Assembly: GCF_030814415.1 (NCBI RefSeq)
Contig: NZ_JAUSVB010000003.1
Location: forward strand, 124,001 to 188,000
Source: Cellulomonas humilata
GTDB taxonomy: Bacteria; Actinomycetota; Actinomycetes; Actinomycetales; Cellulomonadaceae
DNA length: 64,000 nucleotides
Reading direction: 5' to 3'
The notes under the pieces are model-generated. The model was given only the letters and a program-made list of their open reading frames with translations. It had not been told where the DNA came from and did not search any database. Positions 24,227 to 31,744 of this stretch are shown here, in pieces. Position 1 is the first letter of the stretch. Each line of letters begins with the position of its first letter. The position numbers were made by a program, and so were the translations under genes.

Positions 24227-25059
24227 GCCGGTGACCTGGGCTCGAACGGGATGAGCTCCTCGCGACCGGCGTCGATCAGCAGGCACGTGCTCTCGGGCAC
24301 CTCGTGCCAGGCGCCCTTGAGATCGCCGAGCGGCTCCGAGACGACGATCCGCGTCTCGTCGGACAGGTCGTGCAGGACCGGGTTCTCCGGGTACTGCTCC
24401 TTGAGCACGGCGACGTCCGCGTTGTGGAAGAGCGACCGGCTCTGGCCCTCCGTCGAGTAGCGGAACGCCCACAGCCGCTGCCCGTCGGTGGTGCACACGG
24501 TCATCTGCACGGGGAACGCGACGCCGTGCGCGCGACCGACCTCCTCGACCAGCCCGACGGCGCGGGCCACGGCGGCGGGCGGGTCGTCCTCGAGCCCGAA
24601 CGTCAGGGCGAGGTAGAACAGCACCTCCGAGTCCGTCGACCCCTCGATGAAGGGGAACAGGTCGGGGTCGACGGCGAGCACCAGATCACGCTTCATGGCG
24701 GAGAACCCGGCGAGCAGACCGTTGTGCATCCACAGCCAGCGACCGTGCCGGAACGGGTGGCAGTTGGTCTGCTGCACGGCGGAGCCGGAGGTGGCGCGGA
24801 TGTGCGCGAGGACCATGCCCGAGCGCACGTGCTCGGCCAGCTCCCGCAGGTTCCGGTCGCTCCAGGCGGGCTCGATGCTGCGGAAGACGCCGGGGGTCGG
24901 GGAGCCCTCGGTGTACCAGCCGACGCCGACCCCGTCGCCGTTGGTGGCCTCGGCGCCGAGCCGGCTGTGCAGGCTCTGCACGACGAGCGAGTTGGTCGGC
25001 TTGTAGATCAGGTCGTCGATGAGGACGGGCGATCCGGTGTACGCGAGCCAACGACACAC
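24220..25059 (-). CDS. Class II glutamine amidotransferase (YafJ/EgtC-like)
   Basis: A 279-residue Ntn-type glutamine amidotransferase domain protein. The start is set at the GTG at 25059 because this puts Cys at position 2 (MCRWLAYTGSP), the catalytic N-terminal nucleophile, and an AAGGAGG site lies 5 bases upstream; a GTG six codons earlier would bury it. LAHIRATSG, TNCHPF, WMHNG (oxyanion Asn) and STDSEVLF are the other conserved blocks. No synthetase domain is attached, as in YafJ and the ergothioneine hydrolase EgtC. No ergothioneine genes are nearby, so its amide substrate is open. Confidence 0.9.
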   Translation of the reverse strand: MCRWLAYTGSPVLIDDLIYKPTNSLVVQSLHSRLGAEATNGDGVGVGWYTEGSPTPGVFRSIEPAWSDRNLRELAEHVRSGMVLAHIRATSGSAVQQTNCHPFRHGRWLWMHNGLLAGFSAMKRDLVLAVDPDLFPFIEGSTDSEVLFYLALTFGLEDDPPAAVARAVGLVEEVGRAHGVAFPVQMTVCTTDGQRLWAFRYSTEGQSRSLFHNADVAVLKEQYPENPVLHDLSDETRIVVSEPLGDLKGAWHEVPESTCLLIDAGREELIPFEPRSPAH

Positions 25060-25120
25060 GACGGCCTCCTTCGGCACGGGCTCCGCCGGACGGACCCCAC
25101 CCCGCCCACGTTACGGCGCG

Positions 25121-25786
25121 TCAGCCGCGCGGGAGCCAGGGCGCTGTGGGGCGACCTTCGTCGAACTCGCCGCCCGGTCCGCAGCCCCCGACGTAGTTCG
25201 CCGGCATGCGCGGGTACACCTCGGTCCAGTACCGCAGGGCGAGGGCGCTCGCCTGTGCGGGCGACGCGCCGAGCGCCGTGGCCATCGCGGCGTCCCGCTG
25301 CACGGCCGCGCACTCGGTGCGGGCCTCGTCGACGACGCCGACCATGTGCATGGTCTCGTGCGTGAGCACGTGCACGGCGATGACCTGGTCGAGCGAGGGG
25401 TCGTTCTTCCGCGAGCCGAGCCAGGCGCGCAGGTCGTTGCAGACGCGCACCTTGATGAGGGTCGCGCGCTCGGGGACGCCGTCGGGCTGCCACCTCACGT
25501 AGCCGAGCTCCTGCCCGACATCGACGAAGGCCTGCCCGAAACTCTGGCAGTCGACCTCGACGGGGACGCCCGCGATCCGGGTGGCGGCCGCCTCGAGCCG
25601 GTGCTCGAGCCAGGCCTCCAGCGCCATCGGGACCGCGCAGCCCAGCGCCAGCACGAGCGACAGCCCGACGCTGATCGCCGGGAACGGCGCGACGCGGCCG
25701 AGCACGTCGACGCGTCGCCTCAGCCACCGCACGACGATGCTCGCGGCGAGCGCGAGGAAACCGATCAGCGACAGGAGGAGGAGCAC
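25121..25786 (-). CDS. Membrane-anchored putative zinc metalloprotease (HExxH)
   Basis: A 221-residue unrecognised protein. Residues 1-19 and about 36-56 are transmembrane helices joined by a basic loop; the remainder, probably extracytoplasmic, carries HETMH (143-147), the zinc-protease HExxH pattern, with Glu153 or Glu158 (VVDEARTECAA) as possible third ligand. Four Cys in the outer part (about 80, 116, 159 and 213) could form disulfides. It directly follows the MarR gene on the same strand (3 bases between), so it may be cotranscribed with it. Proteolytic activity is inferred from the motif alone; HExxH also occurs by chance. Confidence 0.75.
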   Translation of the reverse strand: MLLLLSLIGFLALAASIVVRWLRRRVDVLGRVAPFPAISVGLSLVLALGCAVPMALEAWLEHRLEAAATRIAGVPVEVDCQSFGQAFVDVGQELGYVRWQPDGVPERATLIKVRVCNDLRAWLGSRKNDPSLDQVIAVHVLTHETMHMVGVVDEARTECAAVQRDAAMATALGASPAQASALALRYWTEVYPRMPANYVGGCGPGGEFDEGRPTAPWLPRG

Positions 25787-25789
25787 ACC

Positions 25790-26281
25790 TCAGTCATCGG
25801 TCGGTGCGGCCCCGCCCATGACGTGCGACGGGTCGAGAACCTCGAGGATGCGCCCCATGATGCGGTCGAGGTCGGCGACGTCGGCCGAGGTCAGGGGGTC
25901 GATCACCGTCTGCCGGACCGTGCCGACGTGCCCCGGGGCGGCGGCCACGACTGTCGTCCAGCCGGCCGGGGTGAGGACCGCGTTGGTGGCGCGGCGGTCC
26001 TCCGCGCACGCCTCCCGGCGCACCAGCCCGCGCTTCTCCAGCCGCGAGACGACGTGGGACAGGCGTGCGAGGGTGGAGTTCGTGTGCGCTGCGAGGGTGG
26101 TCATCCGCAGGGTCCGGTCGGGCGCCTCGGAGAGCATCGCGAGCGTGAAGTACTCGAAGTGGCTCAGGCCGGAGTCGCGCTGGAGCTGGGACTCGAGGGT
26201 GCCGGGGAGCAGCTCGACGACCGCGATGAGCTTCTTCCAGGCGCGCAGCTGCTCGTCGCTGAGCCATCGCGTGTCCGTCAC
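25790..26281 (-). CDS. MarR family transcriptional regulator
   Basis: A 163-residue winged-helix repressor. The MarR core is visible: LSHFEYFTLAMLSEAPDRTLRMTTLA (40-65), the recognition helix STLARLSHVVSRLEKRGLVRRE around 69-90, then the wing CAEDRRATNAVLTPAGW. It is divergent from the F420-type oxidoreductase and two-domain VOC genes, with an inverted repeat and a promoter in the 81-base gap. MarR proteins of this context (MhqR, YodB types) sense quinones or other electrophiles and control dioxygenase-like VOC and reductase genes; that role is inferred here. Confidence 0.92.
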   Translation of the reverse strand: MTDTRWLSDEQLRAWKKLIAVVELLPGTLESQLQRDSGLSHFEYFTLAMLSEAPDRTLRMTTLAAHTNSTLARLSHVVSRLEKRGLVRREACAEDRRATNAVLTPAGWTTVVAAAPGHVGTVRQTVIDPLTSADVADLDRIMGRILEVLDPSHVMGGAAPTDD

Positions 26282-26299
26282 GACACCGACCGTACCAAA

Positions 26300-26339
26300 T
26301 ACTTGACGCTACAACTATCAGGCGTAGAGTACTTGTAGC
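26300..26339. promoter_or_regulatory. Promoter and MarR-type operator
   Basis: A promoter for the plus-strand genes reads TTGACG (26303-26308), 16 bases, TAGAGT (26325-26330). Over it lie inverted repeats GCTACAA (26308-26314) and TTGTAGC (26333-26339), and the direct repeat TACTTG at 26300 and 26330, exactly 30 bases apart. A repressor bound to these would cover both -35 and -10. A GAGGAGGA ribosome site follows at 26351-26358. Confidence 0.65.
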
Positions 26340-26362
26340 AACAACCAATCGAGGAGGACGCT

Positions 26363-26974
26363 ATGAGCACGGTGACGATCGTCGGAGCGGGCAACATGGG
26401 TGCGGCCATCGCGTGGCGCGTGATCGCGGGCGGGAACGACGCGCAGGTGCTCACCCGGACGCCGCTGAAGGTCGCCATCCCTGGGGCGAAGCACGGCACG
26501 GTCGGGGACCCGATCACCGGTGACATCGTCGTCCTCGCGCTCCCGTACGCCGCCGTGCCCGAGGTGCTCGCGCAGTACGAGGGCCAGCTCGACGGCAAGG
26601 TCATCGTGGACATCACCAACCCGGTCGACCTCGCGACGTTCGACTCCCTGGTCGTCCCGACGGGCAGCTCGGCGGCCGCCGTCATCGCCGAGGCCGTGCC
26701 CGGCGCGTCGGTGCTCAAGGCCTTCAACACCACGTTCGCGGCGACGCTCACCACCGGCGAGGTGGGCAACGAGCGGACCACGGTCCTCGTCGCGGGCGAC
26801 GACGCCGACGCCAAGGCCGCGCTCGCTGCCGTCGTCGACGCGGGCGGGCTGCGGGTGGTCGACGCCGGCTCGCTCAAGCGCGCGCACGAGCTCGAGGCCT
26901 TCGGGTTCCTGCAGCTCACCCTCGCCGCGACCGAGCAGACGTCGTGGACCGGCGGGTTCGGGCTGACGGCATGA
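26363..26974 (+). CDS. NADP/F420-type oxidoreductase (NAD(P)-binding)
   Basis: A 203-residue Rossmann protein of the F420-dependent NADP reductase-like group. It opens with VTIVGAGNMGAAIA (dinucleotide loop 7-12), then VVLALPYAAVPEVL, VDITNPVDL near 91-99, and LKAFNTTFA, all typical of the family that includes Fno and short YyaL-type reductases. The second helical domain of true Fno is reduced. It probably reduces a small electrophile or flavin with NADPH. Its promoter carries the MarR-type operator, and its stop overlaps the next start (ATGA), so it forms one operon with the two-domain VOC protein. Confidence 0.85.
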   Translation: MSTVTIVGAGNMGAAIAWRVIAGGNDAQVLTRTPLKVAIPGAKHGTVGDPITGDIVVLALPYAAVPEVLAQYEGQLDGKVIVDITNPVDLATFDSLVVPTGSSAAAVIAEAVPGASVLKAFNTTFAATLTTGEVGNERTTVLVAGDDADAKAALAAVVDAGGLRVVDAGSLKRAHELEAFGFLQLTLAATEQTSWTGGFGLTA

Positions 26975-27822
26975 CCGAGATCCTCGACGCCCGGACCGAC
27001 GTCGGCGCCGTCACCCTCAAGGTCGGCGACCTCGACGCGATGACCGACTACTACGCGCGCGGCATCGGCCTCAGCGTCCTCGGGCAGGAGGGCGACCGCG
27101 TCACCCTCGGCCGGCTGGGCGTCCCGTCCGTCGTGCTCGAGCACACCCCCCTGCTCAAGCACGCGCCGTCGTCGGCGGCCGGGCTCTTCCACACCGCGAT
27201 CCTCTTCGGCGAGCAGAGCGACCTCGCCTCGTCGGTGTTCTCCGTCGCCCGGCACTTCCCGACGTCGTTCACCGGCAGCTCCGACCACCTCGTGTCCAAG
27301 GCGCTGTACTTCGACGACCCCGAGGGCAACGGCGTCGAGCTGTACTGGGACCGGCCGCGCGAGCAGTGGGGCTGGGAGGACGGTCGCGTCGCGATGGCCA
27401 CCGAGTACCTCGACCCGAACGCGTTCCTGCGGGAGAACCTCGTCGACCCCGACGCCCTCGACGGGGCCGCCGCCGTCGGCCACGTCCACCTCAAGGTCGG
27501 CGACATCACCACCGCGCACGAGTTCTACGTCGACACTGTCGGGTTCGAGGTCACCGCCGAGTACGGCACGCAGGCGCTGTTCGTCTCCGCCGGCGGCTAC
27601 CACCACCACCTCGCGATGAACACGTGGCAGAGCCGGGGCGCGCAGGGTCGGTGGCCTGCGCTCGGCCTGGGCGAGGTCACCATCGAGCTGCCCACCGACG
27701 ACGAGCGCGGAGCCCTCGGTGCCCGGCTCGCGAGTCGCGGCATCGCGACCCGCGACGACGGCCGCGTGCTGACGTTCGAGGACCCGTGGAACAACGAGAT
27801 CCGCGTGGTCGTCGCGGGCTGA
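26971..27822 (+). CDS. Two-domain VOC protein, CatE-like extradiol dioxygenase family
   Basis: A 283-residue protein with two VOC modules: residues about 10-130 (GAVTLKVGDLDAMTDYYARG ... YFDDPEGNGVELYWDRP) and 168-283 (VGHVHLKVGDITTAHEFYVD ... TFEDPWNNEIRVV). Candidate metal ligands are His in LFHTAIL, His in VGHVHLKV and Glu in NEIRV. The length and the layout match CatE/MhqO-type ring-cleavage proteins of Bacillus, which are MarR-controlled and remove quinones. Translationally coupled to the preceding reductase. Catechol cleavage is inferred from the similarity and the MarR context. Confidence 0.85.
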   Translation: MTEILDARTDVGAVTLKVGDLDAMTDYYARGIGLSVLGQEGDRVTLGRLGVPSVVLEHTPLLKHAPSSAAGLFHTAILFGEQSDLASSVFSVARHFPTSFTGSSDHLVSKALYFDDPEGNGVELYWDRPREQWGWEDGRVAMATEYLDPNAFLRENLVDPDALDGAAAVGHVHLKVGDITTAHEFYVDTVGFEVTAEYGTQALFVSAGGYHHHLAMNTWQSRGAQGRWPALGLGEVTIELPTDDERGALGARLASRGIATRDDGRVLTFEDPWNNEIRVVVAG

Positions 27823-27847
27823 ACGGTGCTCAGCCAGGACCGCGCCG

Positions 27848-30553
27848 TCAGACCGGGATCGCGTCCGCCAACTCCTCGCGTGACCGGATCCCGAGCTTCA
27901 GGTACACGTTGCGCCGGTGGTACTCGATCGTCTTCGGGCTGAGGAACAGTGCCGCGCCGGTCTCCCGCGTGGTGCGCCCGCTGGCCAGCATGCGGGCGAC
28001 CTGCAGCTCCTGCGGCGTGAGGTGGTCGAGCCCGGTGGAGCTGCGGCGCTGGGCAGTCTCTCCGGTGGCGCGCAGCTCGGCGGCGGCCTGGTCGGCCCAC
28101 GGGACGGCGCCGAGGCGCTCGAAGGCCGCCAGTGCGGTGCGCAGGTGCGGCCGGGAGTCGACGCGACGCTTCAGGCGCCGCAGGCGCGAGCCGTACGCGA
28201 GCTCGGTGCGGGCGGCCTCGAAGTCGTCGGGGGTGTGCTGGTGGTAGGCGAGGGCGACCGAGAAGCACACGTCGACGTCGGGGTCGGGGCAGGTCATGCC
28301 GGCAGCGCGTGCAGCGCGGGCCATCGACCACGGCTGGCCCTTGATCTCGGCGCGCTCGGTCAGCGTCCGCGCCAGGGTGCTCGCCTCGTCGGCCAGCCCC
28401 AGGTGCACCATCGCCTCGACCATCTCGGCGGCGGGGGAGAGGTCGACGTCGACGAGGCCGAGGTCGGTCAGGACGGCGTCGAGCTCGCGGTACCGCTCGA
28501 GCGCGGCGTCCGTGCGGCCGAGGCCGAGCTCGAGCTCGGCGAGGGCGGTCATCGCCCAGGTCTGGAAGAACCCGAGGTGGTGCTCACCGGCGAGCGCCAG
28601 GGCCTCCTCGGCGTGTGCTCGACAGGCGTCGACGTCCCCGCGTCGTGCCTCGAGCCAGGACAGCCCCGCCAGGCACGCGGTGACGTCGGTGGCCTGACCG
28701 GCCTCGCGCGCGAGCTGGATCGCCTCGGTGTACCCGGCGACGGCGTCGTCCCACCGGTCGGTGGTCGCCTGGTCGCGGGCGACGTAGAACAGCAGGATCG
28801 GCAGTCCGCCGATGTCGCTGCGGCGTCGCGAGTGGGCGACGACGGTGGGGATGAGGTCACGGCCGACCGCGCTCTCCCGCAGGTACAGCGGCGCGACGAC
28901 GAGCCAGGGGGCCAGCTGGGGGTCGTCGAGGAAGGTGTCGACCTCCGCGGACGCCGACCGCAGGAGCTCCGGTCCGCCGGCTCCGGCGAGGATGTCCGCC
29001 ACGGAGGTCGCCATCGCCCCGACCCATCGGGCCTCCGCGGTCTGCGGGTCGAGCCCGGCGATGAGCCGCGCCGCCGACTCTGCCGCGGCGACGTCCCCGG
29101 CGAACTGGCTGGCCAGGATCGCTTCGGCCAGCAGCATGACGGCGGTGTCGGGGTCGTCGTCGGCGGCGCGCGTGCCGGCGGCGAGGTAGACGTCGCGGGC
29201 ACGTTCGACGGCACCGGTCCGCGCGGCGACGGCTCCGTCGAGCGCCGCGGACCGCGTGCGCAGCCCGTTGGACAGGGGAAGGGCGGAGGCGCGGTCGAGC
29301 AGGTCGCGGGCGCTGTCGGGGAGTCCTGCGCGCCAGGCGCTCTCCGCCGCTGAGATGAGGCGCACCGCGCGGTCGGCAGGGTCGGGGGTCAGCCGCGCCG
29401 CGCGCTCGTACCCGGCGGAGGCCACGGCCCACGCGCCGCGGGCCCGGGCGCGGGTGGCGGCGTCGTCGAGAACGCCCGCGACGGCGGCGTCCGGGGTGGC
29501 CGTGGCCTCGCCGAGGTGCCACGCGTGCCGGTCCACGTCGGCCGCGGGCACCGCCCGTGCGAGGGCGGCGTGCACCGCGCGACGGGCCGTCGGCGGGGCC
29601 TCGGCGTAGACGCCGGACCGGACCAGGTCGTGGCGGAACACGATCCGGGCCGCGTCGACGGTGAGCAGCCCACCGCGCGCCGCCTCGTCGAGATCGCTGA
29701 CGGACACGCCGAGCAGCACGCAGGCGCCCGCGACGGTCGCGAGGTCCCCGCCGGCTGCCGCCGCGACGAGCAGCGCCGTCCGGGTGTCCGCCGAGAGCGC
29801 GTCGGCGCGGCGGGCGAACGTACGGGCCAGGGAGGCCGGGACCGGCACGGGTGCACCGGGCGGCAGGGCGTCGAACCCCTCGTCGGTGAGCTCGAGCAGC
29901 GCGAGCGGGTTGCCGGCGGCCGACGTCAGCAGGCGGGACCGCGCCTCGGCCGAGAGGCGGTGGCCGAGCCCGGCCGCCAGCGACTCCGCATCGGCCGCTT
30001 CGAGGCCGCCGACCACGAGCTCCGGGAGCCCGGCCGAGCGGACCACCGACGGTTCGTCGCGCGCGGCGAGCAGGACGACGACGGGGTCGGCGGTGAGGCG
30101 TCGGGCGGCGAAGCAGAGCGCCTGCGCCGACGGTGGGTCGAGCAGGTGGGCGTCGTCGACGATGACGGCGAGCGGCCGGTCCTCGGCGACGCGGCTGAGC
30201 AGGCTGAGCACGGCGGCGCCGACCGCGAACCGTTCACCGCTGGATCCCGGCACCAGCGCGAGCGCCGAGCCCAGGGCCTCGGCCTGCGGTGCGGGGAGGG
30301 CGTCGAGCTGGTCCAGCACGGGGCGCAGGAGCTGGAGCAGACCTCCGAACGGCACCTCCCGCTCGGCATCGACGCCGGCCGCGCGCAGCACCCGCATGCC
30401 CGCGGCGCCGATCGCCGACTCGGCGTCGTCGAGCAGCGCGCTCTTGCCGATCCCCGCCTCGCCGGACAGCAGGAGCGTGCCGCTCTCACCCACGCGCGCG
30501 GAGGCCACCAGCCTGCTGATGACCTGCCGTTCGCGCTCGCGTCCGACCAGCAC
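27848..30553 (-). CDS. LuxR-family LAL regulator (AAA ATPase + LuxR HTH)
   Basis: A 901-residue large ATP-binding LuxR-type regulator. Walker A is GEAGIGKS at 31-38 and Walker B LAVIVDDAHLLD at about 128-139 in an AAA/MalT-like N-terminal domain; the middle is TPR-like helical repeats, and the last 65 residues are a LuxR helix-turn-helix (LTPQELQVARMLASGRTTRE ... SPKTIEYHRRNVYLKLGI). Such activators control secondary-metabolite or carbohydrate genes. It is divergent from the methyltransferase/hydrolase-glycosyltransferase pair with 111 bases between starts that hold two inverted repeats, so those genes are its likely targets. Confidence 0.93.
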   Translation of the reverse strand: MLVGRERERQVISRLVASARVGESGTLLLSGEAGIGKSALLDDAESAIGAAGMRVLRAAGVDAEREVPFGGLLQLLRPVLDQLDALPAPQAEALGSALALVPGSSGERFAVGAAVLSLLSRVAEDRPLAVIVDDAHLLDPPSAQALCFAARRLTADPVVVLLAARDEPSVVRSAGLPELVVGGLEAADAESLAAGLGHRLSAEARSRLLTSAAGNPLALLELTDEGFDALPPGAPVPVPASLARTFARRADALSADTRTALLVAAAAGGDLATVAGACVLLGVSVSDLDEAARGGLLTVDAARIVFRHDLVRSGVYAEAPPTARRAVHAALARAVPAADVDRHAWHLGEATATPDAAVAGVLDDAATRARARGAWAVASAGYERAARLTPDPADRAVRLISAAESAWRAGLPDSARDLLDRASALPLSNGLRTRSAALDGAVAARTGAVERARDVYLAAGTRAADDDPDTAVMLLAEAILASQFAGDVAAAESAARLIAGLDPQTAEARWVGAMATSVADILAGAGGPELLRSASAEVDTFLDDPQLAPWLVVAPLYLRESAVGRDLIPTVVAHSRRRSDIGGLPILLFYVARDQATTDRWDDAVAGYTEAIQLAREAGQATDVTACLAGLSWLEARRGDVDACRAHAEEALALAGEHHLGFFQTWAMTALAELELGLGRTDAALERYRELDAVLTDLGLVDVDLSPAAEMVEAMVHLGLADEASTLARTLTERAEIKGQPWSMARAARAAGMTCPDPDVDVCFSVALAYHQHTPDDFEAARTELAYGSRLRRLKRRVDSRPHLRTALAAFERLGAVPWADQAAAELRATGETAQRRSSTGLDHLTPQELQVARMLASGRTTRETGAALFLSPKTIEYHRRNVYLKLGIRSREELADAIPV

Positions 30554-30575
30554 GGATCGAGTCTAGGGAGCACAC

Positions 30576-30639
30576 CAGGGGGGTCCCCTGATGCGATGGT
30601 CGCACCCGGACGGCCAGGGTCGGACACGACATATCCGAC
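30576..30639. promoter_or_regulatory. Inverted repeats between LAL regulator and methyltransferase
   Basis: Two inverted repeats lie in the 111-base divergent gap: CAGGGG-GGT-CCCCTG (30576-30590) and GTCGGA-N9-TCCGAC (30619-30639). Either could be the binding site of the adjacent LuxR-type regulator. No convincing -35/-10 pair was found. Confidence 0.45.
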
Positions 30640-30664
30640 ACCGTCTCCGAGGAGAACCACGATC

Positions 30665-31744
30665 ATGACCGAGACGCTTCCCCAGCGGACCATCGACCCC
30701 GACAAGCTCATGTCCTTCGTGTTCCGCGCCGTCGACGAGGTCGGCGCCACCCTGAACACCGCGACGGTGGTGATGGGCGACAAGCTCGGCTACTACGCGG
30801 TGATGGCCGACGGCCGACCCGTGACCCCCGCGGAGCTCGCGGAGCAGACGTCGACGAGCGAGCACTACGCCCGCGAGTGGCTCAACAACCAGGCCGCGGG
30901 CGCCATCGTCGAGTACGACGCCGAGACGCGCCGGTACACGCTGCCCGCCGAGCACGCCGTCGCGCTCGCGGACCCGACGAGCCCGGCGTACCTGGCCGGC
31001 TTCTTCCAGCTGGCGCTGGGCACGGTCCACGGCGCCGAGAGCATCTACCAGGCGGCGCGCGACGGTGACGGCATCGGTTGGCACGAGCACCACACGGACG
31101 TCCACCACGGGTGTGAGCGTTTCTTCCGCACGATGTACAACGGGCACCTGCTCAACGAGTGGATCCCGGCGCTCGACGGCGTCGCGGCGAAGCTCGAGGC
31201 GGGTGGCAAGGTCGCCGACGTCGGCTGCGGCCACGGTGCGTCGACGATCCTGCTGGCGAAGGCCTTCCCGAACGCCACGTTCGTCGGCTCGGACTACCAC
31301 GCGGCCTCGATCGAGGTCGCCCGCGAGCGCGCGGCGGCCGCCGGGGTCTCCGACCGGGTGACGTTCGAGGTCACGGCCGCGACCGGGTTCACCGGGACCG
31401 GGTACGACCTGATCGCGATGTTCGACTGCCTGCACGACATGGGCGACCCGGTGGGTGCGGCCCGGCACGTACGCGAGGCGATCGCCCCGGACGGCACGTG
31501 GATGGTCGTCGAGCCGATGGCCGGCGACCGCGTCGAGGACAACTTCAACACCGTCGGCCGGGCGTACTACGGGTTCTCCACCCTGCTGTGCACCCCGGCG
31601 TCGCTGAGCCAGGACGTCGGTCTGGCTCTCGGCACGCAGGCGGGTCCGGCGAAGATCCGCGACGTCTCCACGGCGGCCGGGTTCACGGCGTTCCGGACCG
31701 CCGCGTCCACCCCGTTCAACAACGTGTTCGAGGTCCGTCCGTGA
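30665..31744 (+). CDS. Class I SAM-dependent methyltransferase
   Basis: A 359-residue two-domain methyltransferase. Residues about 25-100 form a winged-helix dimerisation domain (LGYYAVMADG ... TSTSEHYAREWLNNQAAGAIVEYD), and the SAM-binding Rossmann domain has motif I VADVGCGHGAST (183-194), GSDYHAASIEVARERAA as motif II, and FDCLHDMGDP as motif IV. This layout is shared by small-molecule O-methyltransferases and by so-called rRNA-methyltransferase-like proteins. A GAGGA site precedes the ATG. Its stop overlaps the GTG of the hydrolase-glycosyltransferase gene (GTGA). The methyl acceptor is unknown; a natural-product or lipid substrate is plausible from the neighbours. Confidence 0.88.
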   Translation: MTETLPQRTIDPDKLMSFVFRAVDEVGATLNTATVVMGDKLGYYAVMADGRPVTPAELAEQTSTSEHYAREWLNNQAAGAIVEYDAETRRYTLPAEHAVALADPTSPAYLAGFFQLALGTVHGAESIYQAARDGDGIGWHEHHTDVHHGCERFFRTMYNGHLLNEWIPALDGVAAKLEAGGKVADVGCGHGASTILLAKAFPNATFVGSDYHAASIEVARERAAAAGVSDRVTFEVTAATGFTGTGYDLIAMFDCLHDMGDPVGAARHVREAIAPDGTWMVVEPMAGDRVEDNFNTVGRAYYGFSTLLCTPASLSQDVGLALGTQAGPAKIRDVSTAAGFTAFRTAASTPFNNVFEVRP

